A stretch of 64,000 nucleotides of DNA from an archaeon (lineage in GTDB: Archaea > AGJL01 > Methanococci > Methanococcales > Methanocaldococcaceae): positions 21,836-85,835 of the forward strand of contig JAJRSC010000015.1 of NCBI GenBank assembly GCA_024278985.1. The letters run 5' to 3'. Below, one piece after another: positions 27,260-38,229 of this stretch (positions are counted from its first letter, which is position 1; each line of letters begins with the position of its first letter). A program made the translations under genes and the position numbers. The notes beneath the pieces were generated by a model. That model made no database searches and was not told the origin of the DNA. It saw only the letters and a program-made list of their open reading frames with translations.

Positions 27260-27583
27260 ATGGCAAACACTTGGGTGATTGTTAGTTTTATAATAGTATA
27301 TGCATTATTAGTTCCATGGGTTGTTAATTGGATACTTCTAAAAAGGAAAATTAATTTTTTAAAATCTTTACATTATTTTGAGAAAAAATTCAGCATTAAA
27401 GAAAAAATTTTTATAACAATTATTGAACTCATTCCAGTATTTTTCTTTTTATACTCATATATTCAAATGAGTAGAAATTTGTCTATATTATATGGTATAT
27501 TTTATTTATGTTTAGGTATTTTGGTTGTCTTTCTATTAGATTACATATTAAAGACGACGTTTATTAAATATAAGAACCAATAA
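27260..27583 (+). CDS. Three-helix membrane protein paired with peptide 3 (putative immunity or export partner)
   Basis: 107 residues from ATG 27260, preceded by GGGGTGATT. Hydrophobic segments at about 3-26, 51-70 and 76-97, with Lys-rich loops. Positioned 53 bases after the peptide gene, as in the first module. Little sequence likeness to the partner at 24828 despite the same layout, as expected for specificity-determining immunity proteins. Function inferred. Confidence 0.6.
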   Translation: MANTWVIVSFIIVYALLVPWVVNWILLKRKINFLKSLHYFEKKFSIKEKIFITIIELIPVFFFLYSYIQMSRNLSILYGIFYLCLGILVVFLLDYILKTTFIKYKNQ

Positions 27584-27790
27584 GGGATTTACAACGACTA
27601 AAATTTTAATTATTATTAATATTATTATTAATAATTTTTAGTAAATATTATTAGGTAAATGAAACAAAATTTTGTATAAATAAAGTCCATTTTTATATAA
27701 AAATATTTAATTATTATTAAATTAGATAAATAAATATAAAATCTATATATACCTCTATTTTTAATATATCTTAAAAGGTTGTTAAGGTGA

Positions 27791-29272
<1,482 letters not shown>

Positions 29273-29283
29273 CTAATATTCTT

Positions 29284-30030
29284 TTATTCCTCAATTCTTG
29301 GAGCTAAGAAGAATAAAAGTTCAGCTCCAGCTAAGGAATACTCCATTTTTAAAGGCATATCATTACCCAAATAGATTTTTAAAACATCACCACTTCCTAC
29401 TCCTTTAACCATATCCTCCAAATATTCTAAGTTGAAAGATGACTTAGCATTTTCATTACATTCAAAGCTTAACACAGCTGAGGAGTCTTTTTCAAATATA
29501 CTTTCTGTTTCATTTATTTCTGACTTTGCATAAACAACAAATTTTTCCTCATCTATCATTAATGTAACAAAATCAGAGAAAAGTTTAGCATCTTTTAATG
29601 CCTCTTTAAATGCATCTCCTTTTATCATAACATAATTAACATACTCTATTTCTGGAACTTTTGTTGCTGTTGAAACTCCTTCTAATAATGAAATAGAAAA
29701 CTTTCTTTTTCCAGTATTTTCAAATATTATATTTAATTTATTTTTCTCCTCATCTAACTCCAAAATTAATTTATCTTTTGCTTTTGCCCTATTAAAGATT
29801 TTCTTAGCTATTTCTAAATCAATTCCTATCTCTTTCTCTTCATCTATATCATAACTATCAAATGCTATTCTTGGAATGTTTAAGGAGACAAGAGCAACAT
29901 GACTCGGGTCCATTGCTATTGCTTTAATCCCATCCTCATCTATCTTTAAAGTTACTTCATCCAATAATGTAGCAAGGGTATCAACAACTTTTTTAAAGTT
30001 TTTTGCACTTTCAAACTCTGCCCTAAACAT
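29284..30030 (-). CDS. pcn: DNA polymerase sliding clamp (PCNA)
   Basis: Homotrimeric ring that tethers replication and repair enzymes to DNA. 248 residues with two repeated clamp domains. The interdomain connecting loop and [12 protein letters not shown] C-terminal end, together with [13 protein letters not shown] near 40-52, fit archaeal PCNA. Convergent with guaB with an 11-base gap. Confidence 0.95.
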   Translation of the reverse strand: MFRAEFESAKNFKKVVDTLATLLDEVTLKIDEDGIKAIAMDPSHVALVSLNIPRIAFDSYDIDEEKEIGIDLEIAKKIFNRAKAKDKLILELDEEKNKLNIIFENTGKRKFSISLLEGVSTATKVPEIEYVNYVMIKGDAFKEALKDAKLFSDFVTLMIDEEKFVVYAKSEINETESIFEKDSSAVLSFECNENAKSSFNLEYLEDMVKGVGSGDVLKIYLGNDMPLKMEYSLAGAELLFFLAPRIEE

Positions 30031-30119
30031 TTTTTATCACCAAATTATTATATACTTAAAATTTACTTAGACCTTATAAATATTTATTATTTCTCTATAA
30101 ATAATTAAATGGTTGAATT

Positions 30120-30599
30120 ATGCTTAAACTTCCAGATGAATTAAGAGACGAACTAAGAAAACCATTTGGTATAGTGTATAAAGATATTCCAAATATTGAG
30201 GGAGAGATAATAACTGTTGGAGATATAGTCACTAAAACAGCAATAGATAAAGGTATAATTCCAAAATTGGCAATTGTAGATTTTAAAACTAAAAGAAATA
30301 TCCCTGTTAGAATAAATCATAACTTTGATAAAATATTTAGAGTATATAATCCTCCTGGATATATAAGTGATGAGGCAATAGAAAAAGTTAAATACTTATC
30401 AACCAAATATATTAAAAACTATGCTATATTTGTAGATGGAGAAGAAGATTTATTAACACTTCTTGTTATCAAGTTTTTTCCAATAGGAGATTATGTAATA
30501 TATGGTCTTCCTGATAAAGGTGTTGTTTTAATAAAGATTGACAAAAACATAAAAAAAACAGTTGATAATATATTAAAAAAATTTCAGAAGGTGAAATGA
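30120..30599 (+). CDS. GTP-dependent dephospho-CoA kinase (DUF359)
   Basis: Final step of archaeal coenzyme A synthesis; phosphorylates dephospho-CoA using GTP rather than ATP. 159 residues of the former DUF359 family, with DIVTKTAID, IVDFKTKR and VDGEEDL motifs. Overlaps the rps24e ATG by 4 bases. Confidence 0.88.
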   Translation: MLKLPDELRDELRKPFGIVYKDIPNIEGEIITVGDIVTKTAIDKGIIPKLAIVDFKTKRNIPVRINHNFDKIFRVYNPPGYISDEAIEKVKYLSTKYIKNYAIFVDGEEDLLTLLVIKFFPIGDYVIYGLPDKGVVLIKIDKNIKKTVDNILKKFQKVK

Positions 30600-30895
30600 T
30601 GATTATAAAAATTATTTCTGAAAGATACAATCCATTATTAAAGAGAAAAGAAATAAGGTTTATTGTTGAACATGATGGAGCTACACCAAAATTTGAAGAA
30701 GTTAAAGCAAAATTAGTAGCAATGTTAAATGCTGATAACAATTTATTGATATTGGAGAAAATAGTTGAAGAGGCAGGTATGCAAAGAGCTAAAGGTTATG
30801 CTAAACTTTATGATGATATGAATATGTTAAAATTTATTGAAAGAGAACACATATTAAGAAAAAATGGTTTAATACAAGAGGAAGGTGAGGAGTAA
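30596..30895 (+). CDS. rps24e: Small subunit ribosomal protein S24e
   Basis: 99 residues, the archaeal S24e fold. The RKEIRFIVEHDGATP and AKGYAKLYDD blocks are typical. Two ATGs (30596, 30599) follow AAGGTG. Co-transcribed with the dephospho-CoA kinase and S27ae, which starts on the next base after its stop. Confidence 0.95.
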   Translation: MMIIKIISERYNPLLKRKEIRFIVEHDGATPKFEEVKAKLVAMLNADNNLLILEKIVEEAGMQRAKGYAKLYDDMNMLKFIEREHILRKNGLIQEEGEE

Positions 30896-31081
30896 ATGAC
30901 TAAAGGAAAAAAAACAGCTAAATATAAATACTACAAAATAGAAGGAGATAAAATTGTAAGATTAAAAAGATTTTGCCCAAAATGTGGTCCAGGTGTATTT
31001 TTAGCTGAACATTTGAATAGATATTCATGTGGAAGATGTGGATATATGGAATGGAAACAACCACAGAAAAAAGAGAGTTAA
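30896..31081 (+). CDS. rps27ae: Small subunit ribosomal protein S27ae
   Basis: 61 residues with the zinc ribbon CPKC (27-30) and CGRC (45-48). The archaeal form lacks the ubiquitin fusion of eukaryotes. Final gene of the operon, convergent with shikimate kinase by 4 bases. Confidence 0.95.
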   Translation: MTKGKKTAKYKYYKIEGDKIVRLKRFCPKCGPGVFLAEHLNRYSCGRCGYMEWKQPQKKES

Positions 31082-31929
31082 ATTATTTTAGCACCTTCAT
31101 TATTTGGGTTTGTAACAATTATTTTTTTTAGATTAAAATTATTTAATTTTTCAACTACTTTTTTAGTATCCTCCTTTTCACATATTGCTATATAACTTGG
31201 TCCTGTCCCAGATAATCCTGCAGTTATTGCCCCTGCTTCAATAGCATTTATTACTATATCAGTAGGAAAGTTTAAAGCTGATGAATATAAAAGACCATTT
31301 AAAAATAATGCCTTAAAATATTCTCTATTTAATGATAAGTTATAGGCAATTTCAACATAGTCCTTTATTAACTTCATTTTATTAACATCTACATTCTTTT
31401 TAAGGTTAGGAATGAATATTACAATATCCAAATCTTCTTTTAATTTATCTCTTTTTATTATTTCCCTTTTTATATTATCAGTTATTGTTATTCCTCCATA
31501 ATAAGATGATGTTGCATCATCATATGCCCCAGTTATTGTAAGATTTTCATCAAAACATGATTTTATTGCCAAATCTAATATTAATTTATCATTTATTTTT
31601 TCATCTAAAGCAGAAAAAGCTGCCAATACAACAGCATTGGATGTTGCTGAACTACTACTTAGTCCTGATCTTATTGGAATCTCTGTTTTTGTTTCAACAT
31701 AAGCAGAATAATTTAGATTAAAATATTCTAAAACATTTTTTACACATCTAACTATTAAATTTGGTTCAATATTTGCATCTAAAACTTTTCCTTCTATCTT
31801 ATTTTTACCATCATCAAAAAATTTTACTTTTGCATATACTTTAAGGTCTATGCCAAAGGCAGAACCTTTTCCAGTGGCAATAGCATTTATTATTGTTCCA
31901 GAAGCTAAGGCATAAGCACATCCTTCCAA
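31078..31929 (-). CDS. aroK: Archaeal shikimate kinase (GHMP family)
   Basis: Phosphorylates shikimate; the archaeal enzyme is a GHMP kinase unrelated to bacterial AroK. 283 residues. [15 protein letters not shown] is the phosphate-binding loop, and [13 protein letters not shown] and [10 protein letters not shown] complete the family motifs. Last gene of a nine-gene minus-strand run. Confidence 0.93.
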   Translation of the reverse strand: MEGCAYALASGTIINAIATGKGSAFGIDLKVYAKVKFFDDGKNKIEGKVLDANIEPNLIVRCVKNVLEYFNLNYSAYVETKTEIPIRSGLSSSSATSNAVVLAAFSALDEKINDKLILDLAIKSCFDENLTITGAYDDATSSYYGGITITDNIKREIIKRDKLKEDLDIVIFIPNLKKNVDVNKMKLIKDYVEIAYNLSLNREYFKALFLNGLLYSSALNFPTDIVINAIEAGAITAGLSGTGPSYIAICEKEDTKKVVEKLNNFNLKKIIVTNPNNEGAKII

Positions 31930-31933
31930 GTTA

Positions 31934-32548
31934 TCACTCCTTTACATAAAAGATATTTTCATCCTCATCATAAACAATTCCTTTTTTCCATTTAACAAAT
32001 AAATAATATTTATCTTTTTTATCATCAGATAGTTCCATAACAATCCTTTCAGCTATCATTTTGATAGGGTCTTTTCCAATTCTTTCCTCAAAATCTTTAA
32101 AGCTTTTAAACTTTTCTTTTTCTCTTTCTTCTATAATTCTCCACATATATTTTTGCCTAATTCCAGGGAGTAATTCTAAAGAGTGTAATCTTGTAGTTAT
32201 AGGAGGACATTCATTTAAAAATTTTACAAATCTCTCCTCTTGATGTTTTACTGCTTCCATAACAACATACAATAATTCTGTTTTTGCTGTTGATGTTAGT
32301 TGATTATATTTAATCATTCTTTTTACATGACTTATTTTATCTCTCTTTCCTTTTCCAATATATACTCTCTCACCAAGCATAACATCTGCTTTTGGTATCA
32401 ATTCCATTAAAACAAATTGTTCCTCTCCTAACCCTTGAACAATTGGGTCTCCTTTACCATGATACCCATATGGAAGATAGTCCAAAACCCAGGCATAATT
32501 TTCAAATTTTTGAGGTTTGTTTTTCTTTTTAAAGTGTCCTCTAACCAT
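31934..32548 (-). CDS. DUF655 nucleic-acid-binding protein
   Basis: 204 residues. DUF655 pairs a charged beta domain (about 1-90) with a helix-hairpin-helix-like part, LELLPGIRQKYMWRIIEERE (123-142), typical of archaeal DNA/RNA-binding proteins next to rpo4 and rpl21e. Role unknown; probably RNA related. Gap of 51 bases to rpo4. Confidence 0.85.
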   Translation of the reverse strand: MVRGHFKKKNKPQKFENYAWVLDYLPYGYHGKGDPIVQGLGEEQFVLMELIPKADVMLGERVYIGKGKRDKISHVKRMIKYNQLTSTAKTELLYVVMEAVKHQEERFVKFLNECPPITTRLHSLELLPGIRQKYMWRIIEEREKEKFKSFKDFEERIGKDPIKMIAERIVMELSDDKKDKYYLFVKWKKGIVYDEDENIFYVKE

Positions 32549-32599
32549 AAAATTTCACCTTTAATTTAAATGTATGAATATATAAGAATAAAAAAATTT

Positions 32600-32926
32600 T
32601 TATGGAAGATACTTTTTAACTACTTCCAATATTTCCTCCCAGTTTTCAGGAAGGTCTCTTTTGTAGTATATAGCTCTTAAATCATCCTTATCTATAGGTA
32701 GGATATCTGCTATTTTTACAGCATCCTTTTCATCAATCCCCAGATTAATAAGTTCCTCCACCAATTTTTTGGCATCTTCTGAAGGAAGTTTTTTTAATTT
32801 TTGTAGATAATCTAAGGCACATCCTTGTTCATATGATAAGTCTCCTAATTCTGCTCTTTCCTTCATAATTTTGTAAGCCTCGGATATTGTAACGAATCTT
32901 TCTTCTAAAATCTTTTTTCCAACCAT
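32600..32926 (-). CDS. rpo4: RNA polymerase subunit Rpo4 (RpoF)
   Basis: 108 residues. Rpo4 forms the stalk of archaeal RNA polymerase with Rpo7. The ILPIDKDDLRAIYYKRDLP block is typical. ATG 32926 gives the normal N-terminus MVGKKILEERFVT; an upstream GTG at 32938 would overlap rpl21e. The 3' end of rpl21e lies 6 bases upstream. Confidence 0.95.
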   Translation of the reverse strand: MVGKKILEERFVTISEAYKIMKERAELGDLSYEQGCALDYLQKLKKLPSEDAKKLVEELINLGIDEKDAVKIADILPIDKDDLRAIYYKRDLPENWEEILEVVKKYLP

Positions 32927-32931
32927 ATTAA

Positions 32932-33228
32932 TCAGCACTGAACTGGTTTTAAGTGTTGTGGGTAAGCAATTAATATTTTTTCTTTACCTCCATCTCTAAT
33001 TTTAACTAAGAAAGCTTTTCCTTGCTTACCTACAACAATTCCAGTTTTTCCATGATATCTTGGATGTGGCATTCCTTTATGAACTGATGGGTCTATTTTT
33101 ATAGCAACATATTCCCCTTCTTTATACTCCTTTAATGCTCTTGTTATTGGGTAGAGTCCTCTTTCTCTTGGGTGTTTTGATAATTTTTTCCTTGTTTTTC
33201 TTCTAAATCCTTCACTCATTTGAACCAT
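32932..33228 (-). CDS. rpl21e: Large subunit ribosomal protein L21e
   Basis: 98 residues from ATG 33228, which follows GGTGAGGATT and yields the normal N-terminus [16 protein letters not shown]. Motif [14 protein letters not shown] is diagnostic. Neighbour order pus10-rpl21e-rpo4 is the same as in M. jannaschii, from memory. Confidence 0.95.
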   Translation of the reverse strand: MVQMSEGFRRKTRKKLSKHPRERGLYPITRALKEYKEGEYVAIKIDPSVHKGMPHPRYHGKTGIVVGKQGKAFLVKIRDGGKEKILIAYPQHLKPVQC

Positions 33229-34492
33229 AATCCTCACCATTTTTATCATGAACTTTTAAAACATCTAACCATTTACAATAAGCTGGTTTTTTTAAAATAG
33301 AAGATACTGAGGGCCTTGTTCTTCCGTTATCTCCACTTATTAACTCTTTAATATAGAGCCCTCCATCACAATATATAGTCATCTCAAAATGATTATCATC
33401 TAACTTATTAGCTTTAACTTTATATACCTTACGCTTTCTTTCAATATCAGCCCTTCTATGTAAAACTCTTTTTGGTGTTTTTTGATAAATAATCCTATTA
33501 GTTAAGTTTTCTTCCAATTTTTTTAAATCTTCTTCAGTTATATTTTCAGATTTTACTATAGCTTTGTAAGTTTTTTTATGGGGTGTGTTTTTAAATATAA
33601 CCTTATCCTTTCTTTCTCCAAACTCCAAGTTGAGAACTTCAACTCTACCATCTTGAGAAATAATTTTTTCTAATTCTTTTAAATCTATTTTTCTTTTTTT
33701 AGGATTTTTAATTTCTAAAACAAAAGGTCTCCCATCTCCAAGCATTCTAACATCAATATCTTCTCTTCCAGCACCATGGAATCTATAATCCTCTCCTCCA
33801 GTAGCTTTTAAAATTGGTTCTCCAATAATTTGTTCAACAGATGTTAAATATTTTTTTCCTGTATAGTTACAATATTTACATCCTTTTCCTTTACAATATC
33901 CACATAACCATCTTGTTTGTGGAATTCCTCTTATTAACTTTCTATACCTTCCTTTAATAAAAAGAGGATTTATTTGTAATATAATAGATTCATCATAAGG
34001 ATTAATATGAATAACAATATCTGGCTTTTCTCTATTAGGTTTTTTATTTATTGTTTTTGCTAAGACCTTACCAAACTCTCTACCAAATTCCTGTTTTATA
34101 CTTTCCATATAAGGAAATTTTTCAGATAAATTTTGTTCTAACTCTTTAATTTCATCAGGAATATGGGTTCCAATTAAAAATGTATCAAATTCATAATCTT
34201 TTAATAACTTTAGGGTTTTATCTAACAGTGTTTTTATCTTTTCTTCTTTAAATATTCCTTTACACCAAATACAATTATTTTCATCTAAATTATAATTATT
34301 TTTTAGAATTTCTAAAATTTCTTTCTCTTCATCAGATATTTTATTTTCTTTTTCTTTTATTTCCAGTTCTATAATTTTAGATAATTTTAATGCCTTACCT
34401 CTTTCTAAGTTTGTTGCTCTAAATATCTTTCCCCATAATCTACCAAAACATCTATCACATAAATTAATCTCTTTTAATATTTCATAATTCAT
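33212..34492 (-). CDS. pus10: tRNA pseudouridine synthase Pus10
   Basis: Makes pseudouridine 54 and 55 in archaeal tRNA. 426 residues: N-terminal THUMP-like part with zinc-binding CDRC (12-15) and a second CIWC, then the catalytic domain with [17 protein letters not shown] holding the catalytic Asp. The C-terminal end overlaps rpl21e by 17 bases. TrmY at 17.9 kb then methylates pseudouridine 54, so the window holds both enzymes acting at this position. Confidence 0.95.
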   Translation of the reverse strand: MNYEILKEINLCDRCFGRLWGKIFRATNLERGKALKLSKIIELEIKEKENKISDEEKEILEILKNNYNLDENNCIWCKGIFKEEKIKTLLDKTLKLLKDYEFDTFLIGTHIPDEIKELEQNLSEKFPYMESIKQEFGREFGKVLAKTINKKPNREKPDIVIHINPYDESIILQINPLFIKGRYRKLIRGIPQTRWLCGYCKGKGCKYCNYTGKKYLTSVEQIIGEPILKATGGEDYRFHGAGREDIDVRMLGDGRPFVLEIKNPKKRKIDLKELEKIISQDGRVEVLNLEFGERKDKVIFKNTPHKKTYKAIVKSENITEEDLKKLEENLTNRIIYQKTPKRVLHRRADIERKRKVYKVKANKLDDNHFEMTIYCDGGLYIKELISGDNGRTRPSVSSILKKPAYCKWLDVLKVHDKNGEDYGSNE

Positions 34493-34504
34493 TTTAATCC
34501 CAGA

Positions 34505-35254
34505 TTATTTTATTTCTCCTAATTTAATTGCATCTTTACATATACATTCTCTTTTTCCAAATGGATAATTGACAAAATCATCAACTACCTTTAAAATCTT
34601 CTTTTCCATCTCATCAATCTTTTTTAAAACTTCTTCAACTGTTAATGGATTTTTAGATATACCACAGGCATAGTTTGTTATATTACAAATTGAAACATAA
34701 CACATTTCTAACTCTCTTGCTAAAACAACCTCAGGATATAGAGTCATTCCTACAACATCTCCAAGTGTTTTATAAAAACTTATTTCTTTCTTAGTTTCAA
34801 ATCTAGGCCCTTCTGTACATATGTAAGTTCCTTCAGAATATTCAAAGTTATTTTTATCTAATATACTTTTTAAAACTTTAATTAACTCAGGACAAAATGG
34901 ATATGTTAAATCAATATGAACAACTCTATCCTCATAAAAAGTTTCTTCTCTCTTCTTAGTAAATTCCATAAAATCATTTGGAATAAAAAAAGTTCCTGGC
35001 TTTAAAGAAAGATTTAAAGAACCAACAGAATTTATTGATAATATTCTTTCAACACCAAGTTTTTTTAATGCATATATATTTGCTCTATAGTTTATCTTAT
35101 GAGGAGGAATAGTATGTTTTTCTCCATGTCTTAATAATAAAACTATTTTATCATTTCTCATAACCTCGGCAGTTCCATAGGGGGTAGTAATGGTTTCTTT
35201 ATTATTAAGTTTTAGTATCTTATTAATTCCAGTACCTCCAATTATGGCAATCAA
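34505..35254 (-). CDS. S-methyl-5'-thioinosine / 6-oxopurine nucleoside phosphorylase
   Basis: 249-residue purine nucleoside phosphorylase of the MTAP family. N-terminal GGTGI, RHGEKH, EGPRFET and NITNYACGIS motifs are visible. The M. jannaschii orthologue is thought to act on methylthioinosine after deamination. Twelve bases before pus10 in the operon. Confidence 0.9.
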   Translation of the reverse strand: MIAIIGGTGINKILKLNNKETITTPYGTAEVMRNDKIVLLLRHGEKHTIPPHKINYRANIYALKKLGVERILSINSVGSLNLSLKPGTFFIPNDFMEFTKKREETFYEDRVVHIDLTYPFCPELIKVLKSILDKNNFEYSEGTYICTEGPRFETKKEISFYKTLGDVVGMTLYPEVVLARELEMCYVSICNITNYACGISKNPLTVEEVLKKIDEMEKKILKVVDDFVNYPFGKRECICKDAIKLGEIK

Positions 35255-35265
35255 TTACTCCACCT

Positions 35266-36048
35266 TTAGAATTTTTCAACAAATGCTTTAATTAGTTCAA
35301 TATTTTTATTTATTATTTTGTCAGCTTTATCCACTATTGTCTCATCTAAACAACTAATAGTTACTGCTGGTTTAGTAATTTCATCAAAAAATTTATTTAC
35401 ATCCTTCTCATCAAATAAGATTCCTTCATAATATCTTAAATTTGGAATTGCATATAATACACCATCTAATGCATTTATTTCTCTTGATGCATCTACAATT
35501 GTATCAATAGTTAATGTCATAGTCCCAGAAGTTTTTGAAACTCTTGATTTTCTATATGTCTTTAATATTCCTATTTTATCACATTTTAAAGACATTGCTC
35601 TTTTATTAGTGTTATCTACTTTGTATATATCTTCATCAAACACTCCCTTAGGGTCTTCAATAATTGCCACATTTGGAGAAAATTTTGATAAGAATTCTGG
35701 TTCTAATCCTCCTAATCCTGTTAAATCAATTAATAAATCAGGATTTATTTCTTTTTTTAAGAATTTTAATTTAAAGTCCTTTAAATGTAAAAATTTTATT
35801 TTCTCATCAAAAGCTATAAATCTCTCTAAAAACTCATGAATATCTACAATATAGATTCTTTCACTATATTCTTTTAAGTTTTTAGCTACATAATTACCCC
35901 ATAAATATACTCCAAAAATTACAGTTGTATTAAATTCTTCTCCTTCTAAAAAAGATTTTATAGCATTATATTTTTTCTTAGCTATTTCATTAATAACATC
36001 TATAACTTTAGTATTTGTTTCAACTGTCTTGACAGTTTCAGTTATCAT
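35266..36048 (-). CDS. hcgC: HcgC, FeGP cofactor biosynthesis (DUF1188)
   Basis: SAM-dependent methyltransferase-like protein that methylates the pyridinol ring of the iron-guanylylpyridinol cofactor of Hmd hydrogenase. 260 residues, Rossmann-like with VIFGVYLWGNYVAKNL and LIDLTGLGGLEPEFL. It overlaps hcgB by 4 bases. The other hcg genes and hmd are not in this window. Confidence 0.88.
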   Translation of the reverse strand: MITETVKTVETNTKVIDVINEIAKKKYNAIKSFLEGEEFNTTVIFGVYLWGNYVAKNLKEYSERIYIVDIHEFLERFIAFDEKIKFLHLKDFKLKFLKKEINPDLLIDLTGLGGLEPEFLSKFSPNVAIIEDPKGVFDEDIYKVDNTNKRAMSLKCDKIGILKTYRKSRVSKTSGTMTLTIDTIVDASREINALDGVLYAIPNLRYYEGILFDEKDVNKFFDEITKPAVTISCLDETIVDKADKIINKNIELIKAFVEKF

Positions 36049-36515
36049 TTTATATTCACCCCTACTCTTCTTAAGGCAGTTATTAATTCTTCTCTAACTT
36101 TTTCCTCAATATTCCTTTTATCTAAAGCAGAAGAAACTGATAAAGATGCCGATAATATCCTTCCTTTTTTGTCCAATATTACCAACATAGCTCCAGAACC
36201 TGGAACTCCTAACCTTCCTCTACTTATATAAATATCAGCATCTTCAGTATCAACTGCTATTAACCCCTTATATACTGCTGGCATTCTTGTTAAATCTGCC
36301 AACTCTGTATTTATATCAATCATTTTTATATCTGCCTTACATATCTTTTCCATAATAGATTTTATTACATTAAATTTTTTTTGGTTATTAGTTGATACAA
36401 CTATTTTTTTAGCATTTAAAATAGTATTTTTAATTCTTTCTACCTCTTCAATTTTGTCTCCTTTCCTTTTTTTAAATAATGACTCTAAATATGCATTTTT
36501 TATTATATCTTCCAT
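36045..36515 (-). CDS. hcgB: HcgB, FeGP cofactor guanylyltransferase (DUF3236)
   Basis: Adds GMP from GTP to the pyridinol to make guanylylpyridinol. 156 residues with an ITPase-like fold; VVSTNNQKKFNVIKSIM, DTELADLTRMPA and RGRLGVPGSGAMLVI are conserved. It overlaps the UPF0282 gene by 13 bases and hcgC by 4. Confidence 0.92.
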   Translation of the reverse strand: MEDIIKNAYLESLFKKRKGDKIEEVERIKNTILNAKKIVVSTNNQKKFNVIKSIMEKICKADIKMIDINTELADLTRMPAVYKGLIAVDTEDADIYISRGRLGVPGSGAMLVILDKKGRILSASLSVSSALDKRNIEEKVREELITALRRVGVNIK

Positions 36516-37372
36516 AATTTTCCAGCCTTAATTTCTTTTCTATATGCCTCCAATAATAAGTTTTCTTTACCAAGGTATTCAGCAACTGTTTTAAAATCAA
36601 TATCAATTTTTTTTCTAAAATTTTTATCTCTTAAAAGATGATGGTCTATAATAATTTCTGTATCAATGTTTGATATAATTTCTTTTAATGCCTCATTAGT
36701 TTTTTGTAAGTTCTTCTTTCCATATCTGAACATTAAATATGTTGGAGGTCCTCCAAGAAAAATAAGATTTGGCTTTTCTTTTAAAATAAATTCTTTTATT
36801 TCATCATATAATATTCCCTGTATATCTGAGGTATGTAAAAATTTAAAATCTTTATCTTTAACAAGAGTCATAACAACATATCCAAGTTTATCATCTTTAC
36901 CATGAGGAATAGGATTAGAAAATTTTAAAATAGTATTATCAAATTTAAACTCCCTACCATCAGAGTATTCTATTTTTTTTGCCAAAGTTTTTACATTTTT
37001 TAAAAACTCAGATGCCCTCTTTTTTTGACTTTCATTTATATATTTAGAAGGATGTTTAATAAGTAAAATTTTATCCTTATATAGGTCTTTTGCATAATCT
37101 TTAGACTCTAAATATATATCATCAAAAAATGGAGTATAGTGGTAATAATGATAATGTGAAATTATAACAACATCAGAAATTTTACAATATTTATTAATTA
37201 TATCTCTCAGTTCTCTTAAAGTTTTAAATTCTATCTCTGTAGGTTCTAATTTATATCTATCTGGAGCTATAGCAATCCCTGGGTCTATCATAATCTTTAA
37301 ATTATCTGTCTCTACATATGTAGCCATAGACCTAACTCCTAAACTTTCAGATGCCAATGGTAAAACTTTCAT
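36503..37372 (-). CDS. UPF0282 metallo-beta-lactamase-fold protein
   Basis: 289 residues from ATG 37372, behind GAGAGGAT. The zinc motif region reads SHYHYYHYTPF instead of the canonical HxHxDH, so the usual Asp is a Tyr. Further ligand positions HTSDIQG and IDHHLLRD remain. It opens the nine-gene operon with hcgB and hcgC. Function unknown; a role with the FeGP genes is a guess from position. Confidence 0.85.
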   Translation of the reverse strand: MKVLPLASESLGVRSMATYVETDNLKIMIDPGIAIAPDRYKLEPTEIEFKTLRELRDIINKYCKISDVVIISHYHYYHYTPFFDDIYLESKDYAKDLYKDKILLIKHPSKYINESQKKRASEFLKNVKTLAKKIEYSDGREFKFDNTILKFSNPIPHGKDDKLGYVVMTLVKDKDFKFLHTSDIQGILYDEIKEFILKEKPNLIFLGGPPTYLMFRYGKKNLQKTNEALKEIISNIDTEIIIDHHLLRDKNFRKKIDIDFKTVAEYLGKENLLLEAYRKEIKAGKLWKI

Positions 37373-37492
37373 ATATATCCTCTCCAATATTATAAGTGTT
37401 TGTAATAGTTCCTAATAATGAGATTATATAAAATAAAATATAAAAAATAAAAATTAACTATTTAATTAAAAAAATATTAAAAGTGAAGATTA

Positions 37493-38221
37493 ATGAAGTT
37501 TGATTTACATGTTCATACAATTGTAAGTAAATGTTCCCTAAATCCTATTTGGCTTTTAAGGAAGTTGTGTAGGAAATATAATATAGTTCCTGCTATATGT
37601 GACCATAATAAATTGACGAAATTGGATTTTGCAATTCCAGGAGAGGAAATAGCAACCAATAGAGGAGAGTTTATTGGGTTATTTTTAAATGAAGAAATAC
37701 CAAAAGGTTTGGATATTTATGAAGCAATTGATAGGGTGAAGGAACAGGATGGTTTAATTCTTATTCCTCATCCATTTGACCATCTAAGGAGTAGAAGTTT
37801 AATAAATTTCAATGTTCTTGAAGAGAAGGAATTTATAAAGAAGGTTGATATTGTTGAAGTGTTTAACAGCAGATGTAGAGATTTAAAACCAAATATATTA
37901 GCTTTAGAGTATGCTAAAAAGTATAATTTTCCTGTCTCTTTTGGAAGTGATTGCCATTTTTATTGGGAGTTAAATAAAGCATATATAAAACTTAATTTTG
38001 ATGATTTTGATAATCCAAAGCTATTTTTAAAAGAATTAGAAAAGATATCTCCTGAAATCTATAATTATAATAAAAATTTATATAAAAATCCTTGGAAAAC
38101 AGAACATTATTTTGGTATATTAGGAAATTCTAAAAATATTGAACTTTATAGTAAGGTATTAAAAAAAATTAGAAATCTATTTAATTTCAATTTTAAAAAT
38201 CCTAATATAATAGGTAGGTGA
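37493..38221 (+). CDS. PHP-domain metal-dependent phosphoesterase
   Basis: 242 residues. PHP motifs DLHVHT (4-9), CDHNK, HPFDH and SFGSDCHF mark a three-metal phosphoesterase. Substrate unknown. Overlaps the possible aminotransferase GTG by 4 bases. Confidence 0.85.
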   Translation: MKFDLHVHTIVSKCSLNPIWLLRKLCRKYNIVPAICDHNKLTKLDFAIPGEEIATNRGEFIGLFLNEEIPKGLDIYEAIDRVKEQDGLILIPHPFDHLRSRSLINFNVLEEKEFIKKVDIVEVFNSRCRDLKPNILALEYAKKYNFPVSFGSDCHFYWELNKAYIKLNFDDFDNPKLFLKELEKISPEIYNYNKNLYKNPWKTEHYFGILGNSKNIELYSKVLKKIRNLFNFNFKNPNIIGR

Positions 38222-38229
38222 TTAAAATA

